Of a stretch of 64,000 nt of DNA, positions 9,140 to 17,394 are shown one piece after another; the stretch's first letter is position 1; each line of letters starts with the position of its first letter. Position numbers and translations under genes: made by a program. Origin of the DNA: Variovorax beijingensis (GTDB lineage: Bacteria; Pseudomonadota; Gammaproteobacteria; Burkholderiales; Burkholderiaceae_C); NCBI RefSeq assembly GCF_007828835.1, contig NZ_VIVL01000002.1:744001-808000 (forward strand), given 5' to 3'. The notes under the pieces were generated by a model. It was not told the DNA's origin, did no database searches, and worked only from the letters and a program-made list of their open reading frames with translations.

Positions 9140-9610
9140 CTAGAGCTTGCGTGCCTGCTTGAGCTCGGCCACCAGCCGCTCGAATTCGGCGATGAGTTGC
9201 GGCGTGGCCGCATAGAACACCGCGAACTTGCCGACCAGCGTGCGCACGTAGAGCCTCGGCGCAATCAGCCAGTCGAGCCCGCGCACGCGGATCAGCTTGC
9301 CGAAGGCTAGATCGTCCAGCGCCATGTGCTTGTCCCAGATCCAGCGCTGGTGCAGGCCCTGGCGGTCGATGCGGGTGCGGCTGATCATGATGTGGAACCA
9401 GGTCCAGCCCATCAGCGCAATGCCCGCGAGAAACCAGCCGAGGCCGCCGGTCCTCGCGCTGCCAAGCGCACCTACCGACCAGAGCTGTGCCAGCCAGAAG
9501 GCGCAGCCGCCCACGATCACGGTGGCCAGCAGCTTGAAGGGCAGCGAAAACGCCGGGCCCTCGACGGCATCGCCCCCTGACGGTTCGAAACGAAACGGTG
9601 CCGGACCCAA
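9140..9610 (-). CDS. Uncharacterised membrane protein next to TRAP permease
   Basis: About 156 residues. No domain recognised with certainty. It has two hydrophobic helices at roughly 22-44 and 55-75, followed by a polar, basic cytoplasmic-like region with DKHMALDDLAFGKLIRVRG that resembles a small PH-like fold. The first usable start is TTG at 9610, with a weak AGTAGG upstream. It lies 9 bases after the TRAP large permease gene on the same strand, so it is probably the last gene of that operon. Its role is unknown; it could be an accessory of the transporter. Confidence 0.6.
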   Translation of the reverse strand: MGPAPFRFEPSGGDAVEGPAFSLPFKLLATVIVGGCAFWLAQLWSVGALGSARTGGLGWFLAGIALMGWTWFHIMISRTRIDRQGLHQRWIWDKHMALDDLAFGKLIRVRGLDWLIAPRLYVRTLVGKFAVFYAATPQLIAEFERLVAELKQARKL

Positions 9611-9619
9611 GGCGCCGAC

Positions 9620-11146
9620 CTACTTCTTCTCGGATTCGGTGGCCGGAGCGGCTGGCGTCTCTTCCTTGGGCGGTGCGCCGAAGGGATTTTCGCCAGCGCC
9701 GCTGTCCGTGCCGGGATTCGAGTTCATGTCGTCGACCGGCACCTCGATCTGCACCTTGTCGATGTCGATCTTCTCTTCCTGCGGCAGGAACATCGTCACC
9801 GTCTGCGGCACGAAGATCACGATTGCGACCAGGATCAGCTGCATCAGCACCCAGGGGATCGCACCCATGTAGATGTCGTTCGACAGCACCGGCTTGGCGA
9901 TCCGCTTCTCCTTGAACAGCGTGTCCGCGATGCCTCGCAGATAGAACAGCGCAAAGCCGAACGGCGGATGCATGAAGCTGGTCTGCATGTTCACGCACAG
10001 CAGCACGCCGAACCACACCAGGTCGATGCCGAGCTTGGCCGCCACCGGGCCCAGCATCGGCAGGATGATGAAGGCGATCTCGAAGAAGTCGAGGAAGAAG
10101 GCCAGGAAGAAGATGAACAGGTTGACCACGATCAGGAAGCCGATCTGTCCGCCCGGCAGGCCCGTCAGCAGGTGCTCGACCCACTTGGCGCCGTCCACCC
10201 CCTGGAACACCAGGGAGAACACGCGCGCGCCGATCAGGATGAACACCACCATGGCGGTGAGCCGCATGGTGCCGACCATGGCCTCCCAGATCAACGCCAG
10301 CGTCAGCCGCTTGTGCATGGCCGCCAGGATCAGCGCGCCAACCACGCCCATGGCGCCGGCTTCGGTCGGCGTGGCGATGGCGGTGTCGATACCCGGCAGG
10401 CCACCCATCGAGCCCAGCACTGCGAAGATCAGGATGGCCGACGGAATGATGCCGCGCAGGCACTTGGCCCACAGCTTGGCGCCGCTCAGCGTGCGGGCGC
10501 TCTTGGGAATGCCCGGAATGTGATGCGGCTTGATGACGCCGAGCATGAAGGTGTAGCCCGCAAAGATCAGCACCTGAAGGATCGACGGCCCCCAGGCGCC
10601 GCGGTACATGTCGCCGACCGAGCGGCCCAGCTGGTCGGCCATCACGATCAGCACCAGCGAAGGCGGCACCAGCTGCGTGATCGTGCCCGAAGCCGCGAGC
10701 ACGCCGGTGGCGTAGCGCATGTTGTAGCCGTAGCGGATCATCACCGGCAGGGAGATCAGCGCCATTGCAATCACCTGGCCCGCCACCGTGCCGGTGATGG
10801 CACCAAGGATGAAGCCCACGATGATCACCGAGTAGCCGAGGCCGCCCTTGACCGTGCCGAACAGCTGGCCCATGGAGTCGAGCATGTCTTCGGCAAGCCC
10901 GCACTTCTCGAGGATGGCACCCATGAAGGTGAAGAACGGGATCGCCAGCAACAGGTCGTTCGACAGGATGCCGAAGATGTTGATCGGCAGGTTCTCCATG
11001 AACACCGCCGGGAACCAGCCCATCTGGATCGCGAAGAAGCCGGAGGCCATGCCCAGCGCGGCCAGCGAGAACGCCACCGGGAAGCCGATCAGCATGATCA
11101 GCACCAGCCCGCCGAACATGATCGGCGCAAAGTTTTCCATCTGCAT
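9620..11146 (-). CDS. TRAP transporter large permease (DctM)
   Basis: 508 residues, longer than the usual 430 because of an extra region near the middle and a polar C-terminal tail of about 45 residues rich in Glu, Pro and Ala. At least a dozen hydrophobic segments are visible; the family pattern GGLVLIMLIGFPVAFSLA appears near the N-terminus. It is the ion-coupled membrane component that imports the ligand carried by the TakP-like protein. Start ATG at 11146, with a second ATG two codons on. The size fits the mannitol/chloroaromatic/TakM subgroup of DctM proteins. Confidence 0.9.
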   Translation of the reverse strand: MQMENFAPIMFGGLVLIMLIGFPVAFSLAALGMASGFFAIQMGWFPAVFMENLPINIFGILSNDLLLAIPFFTFMGAILEKCGLAEDMLDSMGQLFGTVKGGLGYSVIIVGFILGAITGTVAGQVIAMALISLPVMIRYGYNMRYATGVLAASGTITQLVPPSLVLIVMADQLGRSVGDMYRGAWGPSILQVLIFAGYTFMLGVIKPHHIPGIPKSARTLSGAKLWAKCLRGIIPSAILIFAVLGSMGGLPGIDTAIATPTEAGAMGVVGALILAAMHKRLTLALIWEAMVGTMRLTAMVVFILIGARVFSLVFQGVDGAKWVEHLLTGLPGGQIGFLIVVNLFIFFLAFFLDFFEIAFIILPMLGPVAAKLGIDLVWFGVLLCVNMQTSFMHPPFGFALFYLRGIADTLFKEKRIAKPVLSNDIYMGAIPWVLMQLILVAIVIFVPQTVTMFLPQEEKIDIDKVQIEVPVDDMNSNPGTDSGAGENPFGAPPKEETPAAPATESEKK

Positions 11147-11224
11147 AGTTATCTCGTGTTCAGCTGTCTTGGCCGTGGGCGGCGGGGTAGGGCGAAGCCG
11201 CCGGTATTGCCTTGCGAGGGATGT

Positions 11225-11764
11225 TCACTGCACCGGCTTTTCGTAGTGCGTGTCCATCTGGATCAGGCCCATTAGGTAGGCGACGCGCTTGATCACTTCC
11301 GACACGCCTTGCAGGAACATCAACGCGAAGCCAAGCGGCAGCAGCAGCATGGCGGGCCAGCGGATCAGGCCGCCCGAATTGTTCGACATCTCGCCGGACA
11401 GCAGCATGCTGTAGAAGAGCGGCCAGCTGAGCCAGGCGATGATGCCCATCACCGGCAGCAGAAAGCACAGCAGCCCGAACAGATCCACATAGACCGGTCC
11501 ATGGCCCTTGAGCTTGCCGTAGATGATGTCCACGCGCACATGCTCGTTGAGCTTGAGCACCACCGGTGCGCCGAGCATGACTGTCGCGGCGAACAGGTAC
11601 CACTGGATTTCGAGCCAGGCGTTGGAGCTGGTGTTGAGGCCGAAGCGAACGAAGGCGTTGCCTGCGGAAATCAGCGCGGCGGAGAGCACCGTGAACGCGG
11701 CGACCTTGCCAAGCTGAGCGCTGATCCAGTCCATCCAGAACGAAAACTTGAGAAGTGCGGACAA
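11225..11764 (-). CDS. TRAP transporter small permease (DctQ)
   Basis: 179 residues with four hydrophobic segments and the DctQ signature region around LNEHVRVDIIYGKLKG. The start chosen is TTG at 11764, because GGGAG lies 7 bases upstream; the internal ATG at 11734 has no ribosome binding site. It starts the minus-strand operon dctQ, dctM and the small membrane protein. DctQ and DctM form the membrane complex for the substrate-binding protein encoded at 7973. Confidence 0.85.
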   Translation of the reverse strand: MSALLKFSFWMDWISAQLGKVAAFTVLSAALISAGNAFVRFGLNTSSNAWLEIQWYLFAATVMLGAPVVLKLNEHVRVDIIYGKLKGHGPVYVDLFGLLCFLLPVMGIIAWLSWPLFYSMLLSGEMSNNSGGLIRWPAMLLLPLGFALMFLQGVSEVIKRVAYLMGLIQMDTHYEKPVQ

Positions 11765-11900
11765 GGGGAATCTCCCGACCAGATGACAAAAATTTGCTGC
11801 CCTGCGGGCAATCGACAAAAAGCCTGCGATGTTAACGCCCGTCGTGCCGGGCGGCCGCCGATGCCCATCGGGGAGTTTCCCTGAGCACCATAATGAAGCG
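11765..11900. promoter_or_regulatory. Divergent intergenic region, TRAP operon and EgtB-like gene
   Basis: 136 bases between divergent genes. A -10-like CATAAT at 11888-11893 lies just before the EgtB-like start, and a -10-like TAACAT (minus strand, near 11831) could serve the TRAP operon. Neither has a convincing -35 box. A short repeat GCCCTGCGGGC at 11794-11804 could form a small hairpin. Confidence 0.3.
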
Positions 11901-13178
11901 ATGGCAGCGCCGCTCCTCTCCTCACTGCACTCCATCGATTCGCCCGACATGCAGCGCGCCGGCCGCGAGCTGCTCTCGCTGGCCCTGATCGATGCGCGCA
12001 ACCATACGCTGCACCTGTTGTCGCTCTACGAAGAGGCGCTGGGCTCGCCCGCGCTCGCGGTGGAACGCACGGGCGATGCGGGCGTGGTGCCGCCGGTCTG
12101 GCTGGCCGGGCACATCGGCTGGTTTGCCGAATGGTGGATCGGGCGCAACACCCAGCGGGCCTTCGGTGCCGACTGTCCGGTGCGGCCGACCCGGCTGGCC
12201 GCCATCGAGCCCGGCGCCGACGACTGGTGGAACCCGGCCCAGGTACCGCCCGCGCAGCGCTGGTCGCCCGGCCTGCCGGACCTGGCCCAGACCAAGGCCT
12301 ACCTGCTCGAAACGCTGGAGAGCACGCTCGAACTGCTCGAGCATGCGGCCGAGACCGATCCGGGCCTGTACTTCTACCGCCTCGCGCTCTTCCATGAAGA
12401 CCTGCGCGGCGAGCAGTTCATCGTGATGGCGCAGACGCTGGGGCTGCCCCTGGGCATCGAGCCGACGCCCGCGGGCGTCACGCGCGAGCCGCTGCTGCTG
12501 CCGGCAACGCAATGGGAGCTCGGCCTGCCCGAGGGCTGCGGATTCGCCTTCGCGCAGGAGCAGGGCGCGCACCGGATCGACGTGCCCGAGTTCGAGATCG
12601 ACGCCCAGCCCGTGACCTGGAACCAGTACATCGAATTCGTCGACGAAGGCGGCTACGACCGCGAGGAATTCTGGCATCCGGAGGGCTGGCGCTGGCTGGC
12701 CTCGCAGATCGAAGGGCGCCGCGGGCCGCGCCATGTCGAGCAGATCGGCGCCGCGCGCAACGGCACCGGCGGTTCGGTGCTGCAGCACCGCTTTGGTGCC
12801 ACCGTGCGTGCGGCCGGCCACCACAGCGCGGTGCATCTGAGCTGGTGGGAGGCCGATGCCTGGGCGCGCTGGGCCGGCCGGCGCATCGCAACCGAGGTCG
12901 AATGGGAGATTGCGGCGCACACGGCGGCGCGGCGCGGATTCCGCTGGGCCGACGTGCACGAGTGGACCGCGGGCACGCTGCGGCCCTGGCCCGGCTTTCG
13001 CGCCGATCCGTGGAGCGCGGGCAGCGAGTTCGATCCCGTGCCCGCATTCGGCGAGGCGCGCGTGCTGCGCGGCGCTTCGTTCGCGACCCGCTCGCGCCTG
13101 CGGTCGCCGCGCCGCCGCAGCTTTGCACTGCCGGGCCGCGACGATGGATTTTTTGGTTTCAGGACCTGTAGTCTGTGA
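11901..13178 (+). CDS. SUMF1/EgtB/PvdO-family nonheme iron enzyme, SenA-like, altered iron site
   Basis: 425 residues: an N-terminal DinB-like helical domain (about 15-185) and a C-terminal FGE-sulfatase domain (about 225-425) ending in GFFGFRTC. This is the architecture of EgtB (ergothioneine) and SenA (selenoneine) sulfoxide/selenoxide synthases, which join a sulfur or selenium donor to trimethylhistidine using a three-His iron site. H71 (AGHIGWF) and H165 (FHEDLRGE) fit the first two ligands. The third, expected at the last position of the HxxxH motif, is R169 (codon CGC; His would be CAC). No egtD, senB or senC gene is nearby. It may be a divergent or inactive paralogue, or ligate iron differently. 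Confidence 0.75.
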   Translation: MAAPLLSSLHSIDSPDMQRAGRELLSLALIDARNHTLHLLSLYEEALGSPALAVERTGDAGVVPPVWLAGHIGWFAEWWIGRNTQRAFGADCPVRPTRLAAIEPGADDWWNPAQVPPAQRWSPGLPDLAQTKAYLLETLESTLELLEHAAETDPGLYFYRLALFHEDLRGEQFIVMAQTLGLPLGIEPTPAGVTREPLLLPATQWELGLPEGCGFAFAQEQGAHRIDVPEFEIDAQPVTWNQYIEFVDEGGYDREEFWHPEGWRWLASQIEGRRGPRHVEQIGAARNGTGGSVLQHRFGATVRAAGHHSAVHLSWWEADAWARWAGRRIATEVEWEIAAHTAARRGFRWADVHEWTAGTLRPWPGFRADPWSAGSEFDPVPAFGEARVLRGASFATRSRLRSPRRRSFALPGRDDGFFGFRTCSL

Positions 13179-13196
13179 TTCACCCCCGAAGCGGCG

Positions 13197-13267
13197 CACT
13201 TCGTGTCGCCGCCTCCCCCTCAAGGGGGCAACACCAGCGGCCCGGCGAAGCCGGTTCCGCGGTGTTT
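13197..13267 (+). repeat. Structured intergenic repeat, copy 1
   Basis: A GC-rich element between the convergent EgtB-like and MFS genes. It contains CCCCCT-CA-AGGGGG (13215-13228), then a compound palindrome: AACACC pairs with GGTGTT, GCGG with CCGC, and CCGGC with GCCGG around a short loop. A second copy with almost the same sequence occurs at 20624-20696. Both are intergenic, which fits a dispersed REP-like element; it may also act as a terminator here. Confidence 0.75.
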
Positions 13268-13277
13268 CCCGAATGGC

Positions 13278-14717
13278 TCAGCGAGGGTGTGGGTCCGACG
13301 ACAGCGGCGGCGCCACTTCCTCCAGCGGCTTGCACTCCGCATCGGCCGCATAGCGCAGCGCCAGCAGCCCCGCGACGATGACCAGCGTGGCGCCGATCGC
13401 GTAGCCCACCATCACCGCGCCCCGGCTGCCGGTCTCGATCAATACGCCGAACAGCACGGGCGCCGCGAAGCCGCCTGCGCCCATGCCAATGGCGTAGAAG
13501 ATCGCGATGGCCATGGCGCGCATCTCGAGCGGGAACACTTCGCTGACCGTGAGGTAGGCCGAACTCGCCGCGGCCGAGGCCAGGAAGAACACCGCCGACC
13601 AGCACAGCGCCTGGCTGCGCGCGTCGAGCCAGCCCATCATGAAGGCCCAGCCGGTGAACGCGAGCCCGACGCCCGCGAGCACGTAGGTCAGCGCGATCAT
13701 CCTGCGCCGGCCCACGCTGTCGAACAGCGGACCCAGCAGCAGCGGCCCCAGCACGTTGCCAAGCGCGAACGGAAAGATGTAGAGCGCCACGTTGTCCTCG
13801 GCCACGCCGTAGAAGCGCGTGAGCACCAGCGCGTAGGTGAAGAAGATCGCGTTGTAGAAGAAGGCCTGCGAAACCATCAGCGCCACCGCGACCACGCTGC
13901 GCGCGCGATAGCGGCGCAGCAGCACGTGCGCCACCTCGCGCATCGACGGGCTGCGGTGGTGCCCGCCGCCGTAGGCCACGCGGCCTTCCGCCAGCGCCAG
14001 CGGACCGTGCTGCGCGCGGACCTCGGCCTCGATGGTCTCGACGATGCGCAGCGCCTCGTCGGAGCGGCCGCGCGACATCAGCCAGCGCGGGCTCTCGGGC
14101 ACGTCGCGCCGCACCAGCAGGATGGCCACCGCCAGCACCGCGCCCAGCGCGAAGCCTGCGCGCCAGCCCCACACCGGGCCGATCACGCGCGGATCGAGCA
14201 GCACCAGGCTGAGCCCGGCCCCCAGCGCCGCGCCGATCCAGAAGCTGCCGTTGATCGCGAGGTTGACGCGGCCGCGCACCCGCGCCGGAATGAGTTCGTC
14301 GATGGCCGAGTTGATGGCCGCGTATTCGCCGCCGATGCCCAGGCCCGTGACGAAGCGGCACAGCGCAAAGAAGGCGAAGTTCGGCGAGAACGCGGTCGCC
14401 AGCGTGCCCAGCGTGTAGACCACCAGCGTGACCAGGAACAGCTTCTTGCGCCCGAGCCGGTCGGTCAGGCGGCCGAAGAGCAGGGCGCCGATCACCGCCC
14501 CGGCGATGTAGACCGAGCCCGACCAGCCGATCTCGCCGGCGCTGAGCCCCAGCGTGTCGGGCCGCTCGAGCACGGCGCCGATCGAGCCGACCAGCGTCAC
14601 CTCGAGGCCGTCGAGCACCCAGGCCACGCCGAGCGCAATCACCACGCGCCAGTGCCAGCGCGACCAGGGCAGGCGGTCGAGACGGGCGGGAATGTCGCTG
14701 TGCACCGCAGCTGTCAT
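13278..14717 (-). CDS. MFS transporter
   Basis: 479 residues with about twelve hydrophobic segments and a central cytoplasmic loop of about 65 residues (near 205-270). Family motifs are GRLTDRLGRKK after the second helix (residues about 83-93) and VPESPRWLMSRGR before the loop, the sugar/metabolite:H+ symporter pattern. It would be a proton-coupled importer or exporter of an organic solute. The ATG at 14717 precedes MTAAVHSDIPARLDRLPW, a normal cytoplasmic N-terminus. It converges on the EgtB-like gene and lies downstream of the ModE-like regulator gene (36 bases). Substrate unknown. Confidence 0.88.
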   Translation of the reverse strand: MTAAVHSDIPARLDRLPWSRWHWRVVIALGVAWVLDGLEVTLVGSIGAVLERPDTLGLSAGEIGWSGSVYIAGAVIGALLFGRLTDRLGRKKLFLVTLVVYTLGTLATAFSPNFAFFALCRFVTGLGIGGEYAAINSAIDELIPARVRGRVNLAINGSFWIGAALGAGLSLVLLDPRVIGPVWGWRAGFALGAVLAVAILLVRRDVPESPRWLMSRGRSDEALRIVETIEAEVRAQHGPLALAEGRVAYGGGHHRSPSMREVAHVLLRRYRARSVVAVALMVSQAFFYNAIFFTYALVLTRFYGVAEDNVALYIFPFALGNVLGPLLLGPLFDSVGRRRMIALTYVLAGVGLAFTGWAFMMGWLDARSQALCWSAVFFLASAAASSAYLTVSEVFPLEMRAMAIAIFYAIGMGAGGFAAPVLFGVLIETGSRGAVMVGYAIGATLVIVAGLLALRYAADAECKPLEEVAPPLSSDPHPR

Positions 14718-14752
14718 GGGCACAACCTTAACCCATGTGCCCGGGCGCCTCT

Positions 14753-15865
14753 TCAAGGCCCGTGGTGTGCCTTCTTCTCGCGCGCGAAGGTCCACCAGGG
14801 CAGCAGCGCGCGCAGCGACTGCACTTCGCCGCTGGCCGCGGCCTCATAGCCGGGCAGCGTCTCCAGCAGGTGCTGCCAGCTCGGGCTGCGCAGCACCGCC
14901 ACCAGCGCCTGCATGGCGGGCTGGTCGAGCGCCGACTTGAGACAGGCCAGGTGGTAACGCTCCCGCACCAGCGGCACGAAGTCGAGCCCCTCGGCGTGCG
15001 CGGCCGACTCGAGCCCGAGCCCCGCATCGGCCTGCCCGGACGCCACGGCATGCGCGACCGCGGCATGCGAGGTCTCGCTGCGTTCGTAGCCCGCGAGCGC
15101 GGCGGCATCGAGCCCGGCCTGTGCCAGCAGTTCGTCCAGCAGCAGGCGCGTGCCGGTGCCGATCGCCCGGTTGACGTAGCGCGCGCGCAGCCGCGCCGCG
15201 TCGGCCAGCGAGCGCAGGTTGAGCGGGTTGCCCGGCGCCACGAGCAGGCCCTGCGTGCGCCGCGCGAATCCGATCAGCTTGTGCTGCCCGGGCTTGAGCA
15301 GCGGCTGGTAGGTGCGCTGCGCCAGCGAGCCGCGCGGCGGGTGCTCCAGCGTGTGGAAGCCCGCCATCACGCAGCGGCCCTGGTTGAGCGCGCGGATCGC
15401 ATCGACGCTGCCGGTGAAGTGGATGTCCAGGTGCAGCTGCGCGGTGCCCGCCGCATGCGTGCGCAGCAGCGCGAGCGCGTCGTCGTGGCTCGCCTGCAGG
15501 CTCAGCACATGGGTGCGGTCGTCGAACGCGAGGGCAAAGGCGCGCTCGAGTTCGGCGTGCAGCGCCTCGATCTGCGGTGCCAGCCGGGCCTGGGCCTGGC
15601 GCTCGGCCCACAGCAGCTTGTCGCCGAATTCGGAAAGCTGCGCGCGCTGGCCCTGCTCGCCCTGTATCAGCGGATGGCCGAGCGCCTGCTCCCAGTGCTT
15701 GAGCTCGCCCCACACGTGGCGGTAGGACAGGTTGAGCGCGCGCGACGCGCCCGAGATGGAGCCGTGCTCGCGCACCGCCTGCAGGATCTGCATCAGCGGA
15801 TTGCGGATCTGCCGCGATCCGCTGCGGCGGGGCCGGATCGCGTAGGAAAGATCGATCTGTTGCAC
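14753..15865 (-). CDS. ModE-like winged-helix regulator with periplasmic-binding-protein-like sensor domain
   Basis: 370 residues. An N-terminal ModE/LysR-type winged helix (about 22-85, ISGASRALNLSYRHVWGELK) is joined to a PBP-like domain (about 110-345). This combination is found in regulators proposed to sense molybdate, tungstate or related ligands directly. Its start is GTG at 15865. No transporter for such an anion is adjacent, but a tungstate-type ABC operon is 11 kb away in this window behind a long palindrome. A regulatory link is a hypothesis. The next gene downstream on the same strand is the MFS transporter. Confidence 0.75.
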   Translation of the reverse strand: MQQIDLSYAIRPRRSGSRQIRNPLMQILQAVREHGSISGASRALNLSYRHVWGELKHWEQALGHPLIQGEQGQRAQLSEFGDKLLWAERQAQARLAPQIEALHAELERAFALAFDDRTHVLSLQASHDDALALLRTHAAGTAQLHLDIHFTGSVDAIRALNQGRCVMAGFHTLEHPPRGSLAQRTYQPLLKPGQHKLIGFARRTQGLLVAPGNPLNLRSLADAARLRARYVNRAIGTGTRLLLDELLAQAGLDAAALAGYERSETSHAAVAHAVASGQADAGLGLESAAHAEGLDFVPLVRERYHLACLKSALDQPAMQALVAVLRSPSWQHLLETLPGYEAAASGEVQSLRALLPWWTFAREKKAHHGP

Positions 15866-15930
15866 GGGAGCTGGCGGGAAATGGAGGCCGGCTCATTATG
15901 CAGAGCCGTCCATTGCCCGCCCGCCGTGCG

Positions 15931-17286
15931 TCAGGCCGTCTCTGCGAGCGCGTCGCCCAGTGCGTTGACGAGGCGGTCGATCTCGGCCTTCTCGGCAATG
16001 AACGGCGGCGCGAGCTGAATCGTGTCGCCGCCGTAGCGCACGTAGAAGCCCTTCTTCCAGCAGTTCATCGCGATCTCGTAGGGGCGGCGCGCCGGCTCGC
16101 CCGGCAGCGCGGCAATCGTCAGGCCCGCGGCCAGGCCGTAGTTGCGGATGTCCGTCACGTGCTTGCTGCCCTTGAGGCTGTGCACGGCGTTCTCGAAGTG
16201 CGGTGCGAGCGCCTGCACGCGGCCGATCATGTTTTCCTTCTGCAGCACGTCGAGCGCCGCGATGCCGGCGGCGCAGGCCACCGGGTGCGCGCCGTAGGTG
16301 TAGCCGTGCGGGAATTCGAGCATGTAGTCGGGCCCGCCGGCCGCCATGAAGGTGTCGTAGATCTCCTTGCTGGCGATCACCGCGCCCAGCGGCTGCGCGC
16401 CGTTGGTCACCTGCTTGGCGATGTTCATGATGTCGGGCGTCACGCCGAAGGCATCCGCGCCCGTGAGCGCGCCGCAGCGGCCGAAGCCGGTGATGACCTC
16501 GTCGAAGATCAGCAGGATGTTGTTGGCCGTGCAGATGTCGCGCAGGCGCTTCAGATAGCCCTTGGGCGGAATCACCACGCCGGCCGAGCCCGCGAAGGGC
16601 TCCACGATCACGGCCGCGATGTTCGAGGCGTCGTGCAGCGCGATCAGGTCGAGCAGGCGGTCGGCCAGTTCGGCGCCGTTCTCGGACATGCCGCGCGTGA
16701 AGGCGTTGGCCGCGATCTGCGTGTGCGGCAGGTGGTCCGCTTCCACCGCCTGGCCGAACAGCTTGCGGTTGGCCGCGATGCCGCCCACCGAGATGCCGCC
16801 GAAGTTGACGCCGTGGTAGCCCTTCTCGCGGCCGATCAGGCGCGTCTTGCTGGCGAGGCCCTTGGTGCGCCAGTAGGCGCGCGCCATCTTGAGCGAGGTG
16901 TCGGCCGCTTCGGAGCCCGAGCCGGTGAAGAACACGTAGTCCAGGCCCGCGGGCGTGAGCTCCTTGATCCTGTTGGCCAGCTCGAACGAGAGCGGATGGC
17001 CGAACTGGAAGGCGGGCGAGTAGTCGAGCTTGGCGATCTGGCGGCTCACCGCCTCGGTGATCTCGGGGCGGCCGTGGCCCAGGCCCGAGCACCACAGGCC
17101 CGAGAGGCCGTCGAAGATCTTGCGGCCGTCGCCATCGGTGAAGTAGGCGCCCCTGGCCTCCACGATCATGCGCGGATCGGCCTTGAAGTTGCGGTTGCCG
17201 GTGTAGGGCATCCAGTGCGCGTCGAGCCAGGCGGCGTCGGTGCGCAGGGCGGGCGTCGGTTCGATGGCGGGCGTTGCAAGGGTCAT
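15931..17286 (-). CDS. Omega-amino acid:pyruvate aminotransferase (class III, PLP)
   Basis: 451 residues. Class III aminotransferase features are clear: GSGSEAAD near 122-129 for phosphate binding, FDEVITGFGR with D262, and the PLP Lys K291 in NIAKQVTNGAQPLG. The sequence resembles beta-alanine/omega-amino acid:pyruvate transaminases, which convert beta-alanine or related omega-amines and pyruvate to semialdehyde and alanine. It is divergently transcribed from a LysR regulator 108 bases away that probably controls it. No semialdehyde dehydrogenase gene is adjacent. Confidence 0.88.
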   Translation of the reverse strand: MTLATPAIEPTPALRTDAAWLDAHWMPYTGNRNFKADPRMIVEARGAYFTDGDGRKIFDGLSGLWCSGLGHGRPEITEAVSRQIAKLDYSPAFQFGHPLSFELANRIKELTPAGLDYVFFTGSGSEAADTSLKMARAYWRTKGLASKTRLIGREKGYHGVNFGGISVGGIAANRKLFGQAVEADHLPHTQIAANAFTRGMSENGAELADRLLDLIALHDASNIAAVIVEPFAGSAGVVIPPKGYLKRLRDICTANNILLIFDEVITGFGRCGALTGADAFGVTPDIMNIAKQVTNGAQPLGAVIASKEIYDTFMAAGGPDYMLEFPHGYTYGAHPVACAAGIAALDVLQKENMIGRVQALAPHFENAVHSLKGSKHVTDIRNYGLAAGLTIAALPGEPARRPYEIAMNCWKKGFYVRYGGDTIQLAPPFIAEKAEIDRLVNALGDALAETA

Positions 17287-17394
17287 GGCGCTTCCCGCGC
17301 AGGCGGGCTCCGGAAAGGGTGATGAGGTGTGCCGATTGTTGGCAGGGTCTTCAGTGTGGAGAATGGCGCAATATCAATGTTCACTTGACACCTT
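17287..17394. promoter_or_regulatory. Divergent control region, aminotransferase and LysR gene
   Basis: 108 bases between divergent genes, the usual site for LysR binding. A short imperfect dyad TCAA-N7-TTGA lies at 17374-17388, seven bases before the LysR start, and the surrounding GCAATATCAATGTTCACTTGA is notably AT-rich. It is a plausible LysR operator, but the dyad is short. Confidence 0.4.

Noticed and set aside
11901..13178. Confident assignment as selenoneine synthase SenA
   Set aside because: Architecture fits, but senB/senC are absent nearby and one expected iron ligand is Arg, so only a family-level call is made.
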